Assembly (NCBI GenBank): GCA_030220185.1
Contig: JASPKZ010001600.1
Location: 1 to 64,000 of the forward strand
Source of the DNA: Diploptera punctata
Taxonomy: Eukaryota; Arthropoda; Insecta; Blattodea; Blaberidae
Direction: 5' to 3'
DNA: 64,000 nucleotides
The translations under genes were made by a program, and so were the position numbers. Positions 46,164-56,069 of the stretch are shown one piece after another. Every line of letters starts with the position of its first letter. Position 1 is the stretch's first letter. The notes under the pieces are model-generated. The model was not told the DNA's origin and made no database searches. It saw only the letters and a program-made list of their open reading frames with translations.

Positions 46164-46469
46164 TCATTTAACTGTAGCGCTTTCGGGACTTGTCCCATCA
46201 TCGGCAGGATTCAAAACTGGTGTTTCACTGAAGATCTGGTAGAGCGGGTTGCATGTATTGGGTTCGTTTTCGTTTATCAGGCTGTCGTTGTGAGCTGCTT
46301 TCATGATTTCCATCTCTTTGAGTACGTTTATCTTCGCTGGATTATTTTCTCTGTGCATTACTGTTAGGGTGTTTTCAATATTTAACATGTGATGTCCTTC
46401 ATGGATAACGTGTTTTGCATAGCTTGCAAACGACAGCCTGATAAACGAAAACGAACCCAATACATGCAA
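46164..46469 (-). pseudogene. Penelope GIY-YIG endonuclease C-terminal part
   Basis: A 101-codon frame reads SFASYAKHVIHEGHHMLN, IENTLTVMHRENNPAKINVLKEMEIMKAAHNDSLINENEPNTCNPLYQIF. This is the helical second half of the GIY-YIG domain and the end of Penelope-like pol. The KEMEI glutamate is the expected metal ligand. The ATG given by the frame is not a true start because the first half of the domain is truncated away. It runs into the hammerhead-like motif. Confidence 0.8.
46172..46207 (-). ncRNA. Hammerhead-like motif, left copy of P6
   Basis: Same sequence as 46511-46546 on the opposite strand. See that entry. The two copies could pair with each other through the long arms rather than fold alone. 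Confidence 0.5.
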
Positions 46470-46510
46470 CCCCCTCTACCAGATCTTCAGTGAAACACCA
46501 GTTTTGAATC

Positions 46511-46546
46511 CTGCCGATGATGGGACAAGTCCCGAAAGCGCTACAG
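46511..46546 (+). ncRNA. Hammerhead-like motif, right copy of P6
   Basis: CTG, then CCGATGA, stem II GGGAC-AA-GTCCC preceded by T, GAAA, AGCGCT read from the last A of GAAA, then ACAG. Stem I is CTG/CAG. The core has one change (CUGAUGA to CCGAUGA). Stem III AGCGCU is a 6-nt palindrome, too short to fold alone, but ideal for a two-copy hammerhead as in published short-stem-III ribozymes. Cleavage would follow the A after AGCGCU. Confidence 0.55.
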
Positions 46547-46669
46547 TTAAATGATTAATTAAGTTGAGGAGACGGACCTTTCAGGTGAATATTCTATAAT
46601 TTTATATTAATTTTGAATAAACCTCAACGGAACATATCATGAATATTATAAAAGTTGACATGTTATTCA

Positions 46670-47142
46670 ATAGAAAAATTATTAGTCATTATACAGTTTA
46701 CACTTATACACGCCTGTTTTATAAGATACAAATTTTTAAATTGAAATAACTTATACACACACCATTCAGTTTACATTATACACACGTCATTCAGTTCACA
46801 AGGAAAAGCGAGCGAGCACCTTATCTACTCAAAGCAGACTATCTGATTGTGACCGTAATTGCGTGGAATGTACTTGTATACTGCTAAGTCAGCACACATT
46901 TCAAGTCTAAGCCTTCGTCATCACACAGCACAAACCCTGTGTCTGCTGTCTAGTACTATACTGATCTCACTGTACATCATTCCAAGTTTTGTACTTTGTA
47001 AATTTTAGGCTCTTTAAAAAAAATTGTTTGATTTGTTTTTCTTTTTATGAGCCATTTGAAAAAAAAATGAATTTATATAAAAAATCTAGACTGTATTGAT
47101 TACTGTATGTAAGATTAATTTATTGTAGTTTATATTCATTAT
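46670..47142. other. Unassigned
   Basis: The segment 46800-46990 is less AT-rich and contains no open frame or known repeat. Confidence 0.4.
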
Positions 47143-47350
47143 CCATCCATAGTAATTCTGCCCAAAGGCAGGTCCTTCACTGCAATCATAGCATTTCCAT
47201 GCTATGCTTGCAGCTTTACTAGGGAATTGTAGGTGTGGTAGCTTCCCGTTGCTTTCCACACCGGTGAAGGATGATGATGATGTGATAATGATAAGGATGA
47301 TCATGATGGCCATATGATTTCGGGGACCGTTTGGGCCTTAAAGTTTTCCT
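47143..47350 (-). repeat. SINE-2 copy, head truncated
   Basis: ATCCATAGTAATTCTGCCC to GGTGTGGTAGCTTCCC, the ATG-rich stretch, and ATTTCGGGGACCG match the full copy at 15031 in reverse. Confidence 0.85.
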
Positions 47351-47399
47351 TTATAATAAAGTTTAAATTGTATTCTACAAAAAAAAATAATATTACTAC

Positions 47400-47678
47400 T
47401 GCACATATTTGCAATATGCTACAAGCTGGAAAGTCAAGGGTTCAAGTCCTGGTGGGGGTGAGGATTTTTAAACTGATCCAAAACCTACTGGCAGCACCAT
47501 GGCCCTGGGGTCAGCTCAACGTCTAATGGAAATGAGAATCAGATGCTTGTTCTGGGGATAAAGGCAACAATCACCAGGGCTGATATCAAGTGTCGATTGT
47601 ATAGAAATGTGGAAGCCTTAACCTCTTAATACCACAAGGGCCTCCAAAGGCCTCTAGTGGGATCACTTTCCTTCACAT
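47400..47678 (+). repeat. SINE-1 copy, decayed
   Basis: GCTACAAGCTGGAAAGTC, B box GGTTCAAGTCC, CAGCACCATGGCCCTGG and the tail GTGGGATCACTTTCC match SINE-1 in order. Confidence 0.85.
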
Positions 47679-48088
47679 ATATCTTCCTTTCATAACTGAA
47701 AATAATTCCCGTATAATATCTGAAAAACTTGTTATCCAAAATAGCTCTGCCCCTTTATTTAGGTAAATGGAATTTCACAGTAATCTATTTTTTTCCTTTG
47801 GATTAAAATAAAGAAATGTGTTGTATAATCCCTTTTTGATTAAACTAGATAAATTGATTTTCTGTCTGAAACAAAACAATGCAGCAAGAGGGGGTGGAAA
47901 TATGTCCCCTGCTGATTAGTTAACGACCCACTCACTCCAAGTTCTGTACTTGATGGCATCAACGCATAACCTCTTATTATATTCCAGGAGCTTCTTTTAA
48001 ATAAAAATGAAGATATTTCCTCCCTCTATCAATTTCTCGGAGTTCCTGAGAGAGGTGAGAGCAGATGCAGGGGGAGAGTTGGGGACAG
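47679..48088 (+). promoter_or_regulatory. Candidate pdf upstream region
   Basis: This is a repeat-free interval directly upstream of the TATA-like box. It has balanced composition compared with its surroundings and no open frame. Its role as the pdf promoter is inferred from position only. Confidence 0.35.
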
Positions 48089-48173
48089 TATTTAAAGGAC
48101 AGAATATCTGCTTGCTGGAACAGTGTAAGTTCAGTTTACATCACAAAGTCTTCTCCTATCTTCAGTAACATCA
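48089..48173 (+). promoter_or_regulatory. pdf: Candidate pdf TATA box and non-coding exon 1
   Basis: TATTTAAAG at 48089-48097 is followed about 30 nt later by ACAGTG and about 42 nt later by TCAGTTT, both arthropod-initiator-like. ATCAGTAAGTT at 48170-48180 gives a splice donor after 48173. The next acceptor in phase with this arrangement is the one before the pdf start codon at 52476-52477. No transcript evidence is available to me. Confidence 0.4.
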
Positions 48174-49342
48174 GTAAGTTAAACTTAAGCTTTCCCTAGT
48201 TAAATATCTTGTTCTATACAATACACATATACAATTTAGGTTGTAACTACAAATGACTATCTTATCCATTATGACCTATTTTAAGGATATAGAGACTAAA
48301 ATGACTGTGTTATTTTATTTTCCCATTAAACAATGGATTCAAAAGTTTTGAATATCCAAAAGTAATTTAAACACAAAATTAATAGGAGGTAACATTATCA
48401 AAGAACTGATTAAATTATTTTTTTCATAAATTTGTTTAAAATATTTTTAATAGATTATAGTAAGAAAGAAATTCTACAGACCTTTTCCAATGACATAACA
48501 TATTTTATAGGAAAATAATATTTTCAGATTGCTTTACCATCCAAATGTTTAATAATTTATAATTTTGCATTATATTGTATCCTTCTGATGCAGGATTTTA
48601 TTGCTCAAGGATTAAACTGTGAATATGGTTTTCATGTTATTTTATACTTATTTTATTTCTTTGAGTATTTGGGTAGGTTATAGTAAAATCAGTTTCTAAC
48701 CTCAAGATTTAAATTTATAGGTGCTTTAACATCTAAGGTCATATTCCATCTTAAACCTTTGGTTGAATCCATTAGGTAGTGCATTATTTGTTGAGAATAC
48801 TTCTTTTTCTATAGAAAGTCACTTTTTTAAAAATGAATTGTGTAATGTTAATGATGAATATCTTGAAGCAATGGAACTTTTATCTTGACATTTACCTTAA
48901 CAATTGAAAATTATATTAAAAAATTGGTTTTGGGTTTGAACCCAGGACTGCTTGATTATGAATGTCAAATGTTACCAACTTGCTGTTTTGTCACTATATA
49001 TTAAAATTGCTTTACTACAATTAAATTGCTGTAATTTTGGGGATGTGAGGGAAAAAAATTAGGTTAACAAAATCCTACTTTCAACTGCCTGAATCTATTT
49101 AAGTATTTAAACAAGTAGTTATGGTTCTATTTCATGATTTTAAGAGCCATTTTAGTTAATTAAAGTATTATATTGAAAATAAAAATTAATGCTTGAACTG
49201 GGACTTGATTAAAATATGATTATTAAGAAAAATCTCAGGGTTACGACTTCTAACTATAGTGTCTATATGAATAAATAAAACATATATATATATATGATTT
49301 AATTTACTATTAGGGCATTAATATTAGGACATATTATTTTCT
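48174..49342. other. Candidate pdf intron 1, left part
   Basis: AT-rich with no gene. A reversed tRNA-like B box (GGGTTTGAACCCAGGAC, about 48932) is a probable SINE head remnant. Confidence 0.4.
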
Positions 49343-49580
49343 TTAATAGTAAGTGGAGAACATATTTTTAACGACTCACCTCATATAATTTCAAATTTCT
49401 TTGATACCGGTGGTTTCAGACAATATCTTGTCCCTCTTCAGTCATGACTTCCACTAAAGAGGGACAAGATATTGTCTGAAACCACCGGTATCAAAGAAAT
49501 TTGAAATTATATGAGGTGAGTCGTTACAAATATGTTCTCCACTCACTATTAATGATATAACCTCATGTTTACTTCCCAAT
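49343..49580. mobile_element. Penelope-type foldback P7
   Basis: Arms 49343-49438 and 49457-49552 are about 96 bp with few mismatches around an 18-bp centre. The right copy adds the extension TAACCTCATGTTTACTTCCC. AATATTA lies close outside on both sides. It sits in the proposed first intron of pdf. Confidence 0.85.
49398..49446 (-). ncRNA. Hammerhead-like motif with intact core
   Basis: On the - strand: TGA, CTGAAGA (fits CUGANGA exactly), GGGACA, loop AGATAT, TGTCT, GAAA, then a stem III of two C-G pairs closed by A-U (CC-ACC-GG), U, A, and TCA. Stem I is TGA/TCA. All core positions I can check are canonical, and the cleavage site would be after UA. This is the best-preserved example in the window. 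The + copy lost the CTGA box. Confidence 0.6.
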
Positions 49581-49631
49581 ATTAATTTAAATATAACTTA
49601 TTATTTTCTGTTTTCAATTTTTTTTACTTCA

Positions 49632-49803
49632 TCTGAGAAGAATGGCAAGAAATAGACTTCCAAAATTGGCATTCCAATATACTCCAACTGGACATAGGGA
49701 CCAAGGAAGACCAAAACATCGGTGGAAAGATCAAGACCATCTTCGCTAGGTTTACCGTACAGGCCACATGGCCTAAAACGAATTTGTTCATGATGATGAT
49801 GAA
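49632..49803 (+). repeat. LINE tail insertion (family B)
   Basis: The 11-bp target duplication TTTTTACTTCA (49621-49631 and 49804-49814) brackets it. The sequence is nearly identical to 38410-38571 and ends in (GAT)n. Confidence 0.85.
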
Positions 49804-50267
49804 TTTTTACTTCAATGTATATGAATCAATCTTATTACATATGGATGAATTTGCAAAAGCTTATTTCATACAAATTGAATATTTTTGGATTAACACATAA
49901 AAATCACATATTAAAAATGCATACTTACATAGGTATTTATAAAATTTGTCTTTAAATCATGTAAAACATAATATTTTAGATTTTAATTATACAAACAAAT
50001 AAATCTGAAATAATTTATTGAGAAATACAAAATCATTATTGATAGATAATATTTAGCTGGTTAGAATTAATGAGAAATGGAAGGGCAAATTGTATAAACT
50101 GATTTAGATGATGATGTATGTGGTTATTTGCATTAAATGCAAGATATTTACAATGACTGTTTTATTGGTACTTGAAAAATAGTTAATTAAAAAACCTCTC
50201 CATAATTTTCATAGGAATTTTTCCCAAGCATGGTGTATTTAAAATAGCCCTTGGTCATACTAAAATG

Positions 50268-50450
50268 TCGGCCATGGTGGCACGGTGTTATGTTCTTTGC
50301 CTCTAGTCCTGAGGGTCGCGGGTTCAAACCTGGCCAGCATTGAAGGATTTTATGAAGGAAATATCCCAGGAAAAGTCCTCTGGGAGGGACTTTAAGTTAG
50401 GGGTCCTGAGTCTGAAGATTTTCTACTAAATGTCTCATTAAGCCAATATG
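50268..50450 (+). repeat. SINE-4 copy
   Basis: tRNA-like head GGCCATGGTGGCACGGTGTT with B box GGGTTCAAACC, then GAAATATCCCAGGAAAAGTCC and GGGACTTTAAGTTAGGGG. The copy at 51470-51625 is its reverse-strand relative. Confidence 0.7.
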
Positions 50451-50807
50451 CTAATCACATGCCACTCATTGACATATATAGGTAAATAAGCATAAATAAA
50501 TAAGCTTGGTTAATAAACTCCCACTAGGGCATCTGTGTCCCCATGTGGGATGTATGGGATATATACACAATATTAAAAATACATATCTCTAATTATTCAC
50601 TTTTTTGTATAATCGGATATTTTGAAATCCTTTTATATTCTAGCTACATGTTGAGATATCTGGCCTGAATGATAATAATTGCTGGAAATGATAATACCTG
50701 GTTGAACTCTGTGCATAACCCTTGTCACTTGATTTTTTCATATATTTTTACTCTAAAGTATAAAAGGCCAGTCATGTAATTTTTGAATTACATGTTGTTT
50801 ATCTCCT

Positions 50808-51116
50808 TTCCATCCATAGTAATTCTGCCCGAGAGCAGGTCTTTCACTGCAATCATAGCATTTCCATGCTAAGCTTTACTAGGGATTTATAGGTGTGGTA
50901 GCTTCCCATTGCTTTCCACACCGGTGAAGGATGATGATGATGATAATGATGGCTGGATGATTTTTGGGGACCTCTGGCCCTAAGCTTCCTGACATTTGTC
51001 TTACAGGTGAGGAAAAACCCCGAAGAAACCTCACCCAGGAGCCTGTCCCAACTGGGAATTGAATCTGGGCCCACTGCGTGACAAGGCAGCATGCTACCTT
51101 GAGACCACAGCGATGG
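50808..51116 (-). repeat. SINE-2, full-length
   Basis: It contains the complete order in reverse: tail, ATGATG stretch, TTACAGGTGAGGAAAAACCCC, reversed B box GGGAATTGAATC, and head GGCAGCATGCTACC. TATCTCC on both sides may be the target duplication. The antisense long frame here is not a gene. Confidence 0.9.
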
Positions 51117-51469
51117 ACTATCTCCATTGTGGATTCAGATTTATAAAATAGTAATTTCATTCCAGATCTTAATATTTTAGTTGTTCTATTGGAATTTATA
51201 AGTCTCTGACAATGATTATATAACTTTACACAAACTCGCAAGCTTCTAACCATTTGTTTTAATCCAAACACATATATATTTGTGTTAGATCTCACTGACC
51301 TGACAATGTGAATAATTATTATTAATTGTTAATATACATTAGAAATTGGTCATCATTAGATATTGCAAGTACAGGTTCCGTCACCATACTTGGATGTGAA
51401 AGGCTGATTAAATTTTGCTCGAACGCTCTAATTTAAGGTTGAGATTCTTTTATGAGGCTGAAAATCTTC

Positions 51470-51625
51470 ACACTCAGAACACATGACTTAAAGTTTCTTC
51501 TGAAAAACTTGTCCCTTAGATTTTTTCATCCTAAAAATCCATAGATTTGGCTCTGGTTTGAATCCAATAACCCTTGGGTCTAGAGGCAAGGAACATAACC
51601 CCTAAACCACCGAGGCTGTTCTTCA
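51470..51625 (-). repeat. SINE-4 copy
   Basis: Reverse strand: GCCTCGGTGGTTTAGGGG head, TTGCCTCTAGACCCAAGGG, B-box-like GGATTCAAACC, and a body with GGGACAAGTTTTTCAG. It is more decayed than the + copy. Confidence 0.6.
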
Positions 51626-51857
51626 TGGAAGTAGATCAGTAAAATTACAAGATATGAGTCTTTGAGCTTTCATTGTGTTATCTTAATTCCAGAGGAAATG
51701 GAACATAAATTTGGTCAATTTAACATTACTGGGACATATTTTTCACACTACCCTTAATTCCATAAATTATATTATTGGCTATAGATTGGTATTTCATAAT
51801 CTGAGTGAATAGACCATAAATATAGTTGGTACCAGTACAACTTTATTTTAGAGCATA

Positions 51858-52162
51858 AAGTAAAAGTAAAGTGATCCCACAACAGGCCCGGAGGCCCTTG
51901 GGGTAGTGGGAGGTTAGGGCTCCCACTTTTTCTAGACAATCGGCACTTTATGTCAGCCGGGTTGTCAGCCCTGCGTAACGGCCGCCTTTACCCCCAGAAC
52001 AAGCGTCTGGTACTCATTTCCGTTAGAGGCTGAGTCGACCCCAGGGCCATAGTGCCGCCAGACGGTTTGGGTCAGTTTAAAAATTCTGACCCCAACGGGA
52101 CTTGAACCCTCAACCCTCCGGCTTGTAGCTCAGTGCCTTAACCACTACGCTACGGCATGCCC
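51858..52162 (-). repeat. SINE-1, full-length with target duplication
   Basis: The 17-bp duplication CTTTATTTTAGAGCATA (51841-51857 and 52163-52179) is exact. The sequence is close to the family consensus. It lies about 300 bases upstream of the pdf coding exon, in the proposed intron 1. Confidence 0.95.
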
Positions 52163-52479
52163 CTTTATTTTAGAGCATATCAAATTAAATTTTATACCTT
52201 ATTTATTGTATCTAATGCTGAAAAATAGCCGATCATTCTTGGTGATTAAAATCTAAAGATGGACTTATGCATGTATTATTGAGTTTTTCGATAAATATTT
52301 AAGTAGTATAGCATATAAAAGCATAAACATTTTCCATATTTTGTGAATGGATAAAACTCAGGTCCTAGTGTAAAACTCTTAACAATTGTTGTTCTAGTGA
52401 TACAACTCAAAATTTGAATCTAAAGCTGAATTTAGTAAATTATGAGATTTAATAATTAAATTTTACTAATGTTACAGAA

Positions 52480-54448
52480 ATGAAACATCAGTTAGGAGCT
52501 GTAGTTCTATTTCTATATTTACTAAAGATGGCAGCTACAAATCCTGCCATTCAACTAGAGGATGATCGATATCTAGACAAGGAGGTAAGTACATTTCATT
52601 ATATCTACATAATTTTTTTTATTTTATTTCAGTCGTGAAATGGAAGTGAAAAAGTAATGATCTAAACTCATCAGTTAAAATAATATACACAGACATACCT
52701 ACATAATTAATGATTACTCTGTAGAATTTAAATGAAGTGTTAAAAAAAGTATATGAAATTAAAGCACTCCCTGTTTTTTTTTTCCTCTTGATGCCTACAG
52801 ATGTGTGATTTTATGTGTATTTGTTGTGCATGGATTATAGAAGAAATTTATAAAATCTACTGACATTTCTGATTTAATATTCAATACTTATATAAACTAA
52901 AAGCAACAGTTATTTCCTATGGCTAAATAATTTTCTTACTTGGCCAAAACAAATAATCCATCATTTACAAAATTAATATTGTCAAAACTAATAAAATTCT
53001 GTTGAGGTATTAGACACAATATATTAAATTATAAAACTGAGTACCTAGTAGATTCAGTATCCTCATATGATACAATTTTTAAAATAATGTATTTTTTAAA
53101 TTTTATCAGTTAGGGAGACTGAACTCTGCAGGTACTCAGTTTTATAATGCAATACTGTCAAAGTTAGATTTTTATGCTAAAAGTTTAATTTTATAATTCT
53201 CAACTTTTTTCAAAACTTCATTCCTATAATCTAAGCCCTTGTGGAATAAACTATCTTAATTACTTTGAAGGAATTTTTGTTTATGAAATTAAGGCAATAG
53301 ACTTAAGAAAATATTTACATATAATTTATCTACCAGGATTATAAGAATTTCAAATATTAGTAAATTATATCAATTTAGATTCTTCTGAAATAGGATCCTA
53401 ATGTCCGATCAAAATTTTTTGTGTAATCTTTTTGAAGTAGATTAGTGGGTGGGTTCCAAACTGTTTTTATTGCCGATCCCTCGAACCCGAACATGGGCCT
53501 CAAACAATTCTATTATATTATGTGAATATCTTCTTTTTCTTCTTCATCCAACCAAGTTTTAGGTCTATTACACATTTTGGCAAATATATTATCTTTATCC
53601 AGTATAACCTATATTGTACTGTTACCAGTATATAAGAGAAAGCTAGTTTTAATATATTATTTATTTAAAATACACATGTGTAGATCTCTTCATAACTGTT
53701 AGTGGAGTCCTGAGAACCCATGGAGTTAACCAAAGGAACAACTATACTCAAAGATAAGAATACCATATTTTAAGATTAGCCTACAGAGAATTGGTTTTTA
53801 ATTATTAAAAAATGTTGATGTTTTTTTAAGATATCTCTATATTAACATATTTCGTTGACTCCAAACTCTAAGACATGACAGGCCTAGAAGGCTCTTGGCT
53901 TACCAACCGACCGCTGGCCTCACATCCACATGTGTTAATCACATAGGTGGACAAGCATCCAACCAGTATGAGAGTGACATGTGGTGACCATGTCAGGTTC
54001 CCAGCTGTTAATAGCTAGTTTCCTCAACCTGGAGTCTCTAGTTATTGTAGCTACCCAAATTCCTCATGATGTTGGTTGGGCACTGGCCAAAATCCCATGA
54101 GAAAATGTCTTCCCCCATTGGAACTCAAACCAGTGTAAGACCTGTAACTTTGTACCAAGGCATCACACCTTAAACTGTTCATCTCCAGTGCAGGACTATT
54201 TCTTTGACTGTATTATATATATCATCCATGATATGAAAATAATAACTGTGATCTAGCTAAAATAATAACTTTTATGTGATTCTAAGTTTCAGGCTAATGC
54301 TGTAAGTGCCAGAGAACTTACAAATTGGATAATGCAGATGTTGATGCATAAGGGAGAACCTACAATATGTACACACAAACGAAACTCGGAAATCATCAAT
54401 TCTCTTCTAGGACTACCAAAAGTTCTTAATGATGCAGGCAGAAAATAA
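52480..54448 (+). CDS. pdf: Pigment-dispersing factor precursor (exons 52480-52584 and 54293-54448)
   Basis: The 86-residue precursor yields an amidated neuropeptide that coordinates clock neurons in insects. Exon 2 follows an acceptor (TTACAG at 52472-52477). Its ATG opens MKHQLGAVVLFLYLLKMAA, a signal peptide, then NPAIQLEDDRYLDKE, and it ends in GAG before GTAAGT at 52585. Exon 3 follows TTTCAG at 54287-54292 and stays in phase 0. It has ANAVSARELTNWIMQMLMHK, GEPTICTH, the dibasic site KR, the mature peptide NSEIINSLLGLPKVLNDA, then G (amide donor), RK and TAA. Length and layout match insect PDF precursors. The mature sequence is the cockroach/cricket type. Neither exon reaches 60 codons, so a simple open-frame search misses it. 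Confidence 0.96.
52585..54292 (+). other. pdf: pdf intron 2
   Basis: GTAAGT donor, TTTCAG acceptor, phase 0. It is AT-rich and holds one SINE-3 copy on the - strand. The stretch 52590-53869 has no other recognisable feature. Confidence 0.9.
53870..54205 (-). repeat. SINE-3 copy in pdf intron 2
   Basis: It matches 18340-18686 in reverse: CACATCCACATGTGTTAATC, CCTCAACCTGGAGTC, GAACTCAAACCAG at the reversed B box, and the head. It is more decayed and ends about 90 bases before exon 3. Confidence 0.8.
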
Positions 54449-54565
54449 TGTAAGTATGTAAGCAAGATCTAATTTTTTTACTTGCATTCTTATCAAATAT
54501 TTTTTAATCATCCTCTTTTAAAATGTTCATTATAAATACTCGTCCAGTTAAAAACATTTATCGCT

Positions 54566-55016
54566 TTTCAGAAATTTTAATATAACATTAGCTCCAATTA
54601 ACAAATTCAGCCTGGATAATCTGCTGTTAACTAATAATAAATGTAATACCCCAGACAACAAAAAATCTGGGATTTATCAAATTGATTGCAAAGATTGCAA
54701 CAAGATATATATAGGAAAAACAAAAAGGAACTTGGAAACTCGTAAAAAAGATCACTTCAGAAACATGAAGAATGGAGAAATTGAAAAATCAGCTATAGCA
54801 GCACATAGTTTATTAGAGCATCATAGGATTGAAAAAGAAGCAAAACTTTTAAAACATCTATCTAAACCTTTGGATTTAACAGTTTGGGAAAAAATATATA
54901 TTCAAAAAAACCATACTAGAACTATGAACTTTGAGATTCCGGAAGAACCAAGCTTGATTACAAAGTTCTTCAAAAATACAACAGATAGCAGTTTAGGAAA
55001 TGATTCATTCAAATAA
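54566..55016 (+). pseudogene. Penelope-like pol, GIY-YIG endonuclease domain
   Basis: The frame without a start reads APINKFSLDNLLL, SGIYQIDCKDCNKIYIGKTKRNLETRKKDHFRNMKNGEIEKSAIAAHSLLEHH, and KPLDLTVWEKIYIQKNHTRTMNFEIPEE. GIY and YIG are 10 residues apart, with CKDC between them, the RNLETR helix has its arginine, H follows, and VWEKI holds the metal-binding glutamate. This domain nicks DNA to prime reverse transcription in this family. The RT domain upstream is absent, so the copy is 5' truncated. Confidence 0.9.
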
Positions 55017-55115
55017 CACCAGATGGCAGTTTGAAGAGGAATTCCTTCAAAAGAACACCAGATGGCAGTCTAGATAATTACCGGCAAAAAGGAGAAAAAA
55101 TTGACAGTCGTGAAA

Positions 55116-55160
55116 ACAGCTGACGATGACGACAAAGTGTCGCCGATACTGCAGTGCTGT
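55116..55160 (+). ncRNA. Hammerhead-like motif, tail-to-tail copy 1
   Basis: ACAG, CTGACGA (fits CUGANGA), stem II CGACA-AAG-TGTCG, then GATA where GAAA is expected, ACTGCAGT, G, CTGT. Stem I is ACAG/CTGT. The GAUA and the G at the cleavage position argue against activity. Confidence 0.5.
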
Positions 55161-55530
55161 GTTTAAAGAAACATAGATGTATGAGGTAAGAAAAAATCAC
55201 GATTCATTTAATTATTATCGTTTGTACTTGTTAAGGTGCAATTATGAGGCGAGTCATAAAAATCCCAACTCTATTAATTAAATAGCTTGTTTATAAAAAA
55301 ATTCCATTGTTTGTACTTGTTAAGGTTTTAGATTTAGATATCAATGCTATTTTGATATAAAATTAGTTGGGAATTGTATAAACTGCATAAATATTCCAGG
55401 TTTAATTCTCGGTAAAGGATGGGTGGAAATTTTTCTTTGCTAGTTTCTATCCAAACTGGTTAGTCATGACAACTAGTACAATCATCTGAGAATTCAAAGT
55501 TTGTGGCTTAAAACCCAACCGGAATTAATA

Positions 55531-55665
55531 GACAAATTATATTTGAAAAGAAAAATATATGCCTAGACTGGGGTTTGAACCCAGGACCTTTGACATAGAA
55601 GGTCAAAGGTCCTGGGTTCAAACCCCAGTCTAGGCATATATTTTTCTTTTCAAATATAATTTGTC
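55531..55665. repeat. Perfect 64-bp palindrome with tRNA-like arms
   Basis: Arms 55531-55594 and 55602-55665 match at 64 of 64 positions by my reading, around a 7-base centre. Each arm runs from GACAAATTATATTTG through a T-arm GGGTTTGAACCC to the anticodon stem. It is inserted between the two inverted Penelope ends of 55220 and 55725. Perfect identity suggests a recent event or ongoing gene conversion. Confidence 0.9.
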
Positions 55666-55724
55666 CATCATTAAGATGTTTAAAAACGAATAATATTAAC
55701 ATGGAATTAATAGATTTTAAAAAA

Positions 55725-55870
55725 GAAGTAAAGCTATGTATAAGAATAAAATGAATCATGAATTCTTCTTACTTCATACTTCTATGTTTTTTTAAACACA
55801 GCACCGCAGTATTGAGAACAATCTTCCCCATCGTCAGCTGTTTTCACATTGATTCTTATTAATAAAACCT
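55725..55870 (-). mobile_element. Inverted Penelope 3' end
   Basis: On the - strand AACAGCTGACGATGG, ATACTGCGGTGCTGTG, AAACATAGAAGTATGAAG and GTAAGAAGAATTCATG match 55110-55220. It has the hammerhead-like motif at 55798-55841. Confidence 0.75.
55798..55841 (-). ncRNA. Hammerhead-like motif, tail-to-tail copy 2
   Basis: ACAG, CTGACGA, a GGGGAA..TTCTC stem II, AATA, ACTGCGGT, G, CTGT. Same frame as 55116-55160 with extra damage. Retention of CTGACGA and both stem I strands in two diverged copies is notable. Confidence 0.45.
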
Positions 55871-55926
55871 CATAACGTTAAAATTCCCAAATTTATTATA
55901 TTAAAGAAAAAGCTATGAATGTTGTA

Positions 55927-56066
55927 AAATTTAAAAAATATATATAAAATTAGTACCCGGTATTCTCAGTCGTCCTCAACCATCAGCAGTATCAAGTTGA
56001 GGATGACTGAAAATATTAGGTACTAATTAAATTTTTTTTTTTAAATTTATATAGTGACCTCAACGG
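55927..56066. repeat. Penelope-type foldback P10
   Basis: Arms of about 53 bp (55927-55980 and 55996-56047) contain CAGTCGTCCTCAAC and its complement. The right copy adds GACCTCAACGGAG. On the - strand CTGATGG lies in the centre, next to GTTGAGGACGACTGAGAATACCG, a doubtful remnant of the ribozyme region. Confidence 0.7.
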
Positions 56067-56069
56067 AGT

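Larger units (their letters stand above)
46105..46657. mobile_element. Penelope-like foldback P6 with GIY-YIG segment
   Basis: The 12-bp target duplication ACATGTTATTCA (46093-46104 and 46658-46669) is exact. Arms of about 180 bp (46107-46287 and 46431-46612) flank a 143-bp centre that is the - strand copy's extra 5' part. The right copy has the tail ACCTCAACGGAAC. Both copies carry the hammerhead-like motif. It shows that the - copy is longer at its 5' side and the + copy starts inside the endonuclease region. Confidence 0.92.
54566..55220 (+). mobile_element. Penelope-like element 3' end, best GIY-YIG copy
   Basis: It begins about 117 bases after the pdf stop codon, probably in or near the 3' UTR. 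It contains the coding end (54566-55016), a 3' UTR with two CACCAGATGGCAG phrases, the hammerhead-like motif at 55116, and ATGAGGTAAG at 55182. An inverted copy of the last part lies at 55725-55870, so the pair is tail-to-tail here, unlike the other foldbacks. Confidence 0.85.

Noticed and set aside
50879..51295. 138-codon frame on the - strand
   Set aside because: Most of it is SINE-2 read through. No independent coding evidence.
54566..55016. Phage-type homing endonuclease from the GIY-YIG motif
   Set aside because: The domain order, C-terminal WEKIYI region and tail-to-tail repeat copies fit the Penelope retroelement endonuclease.
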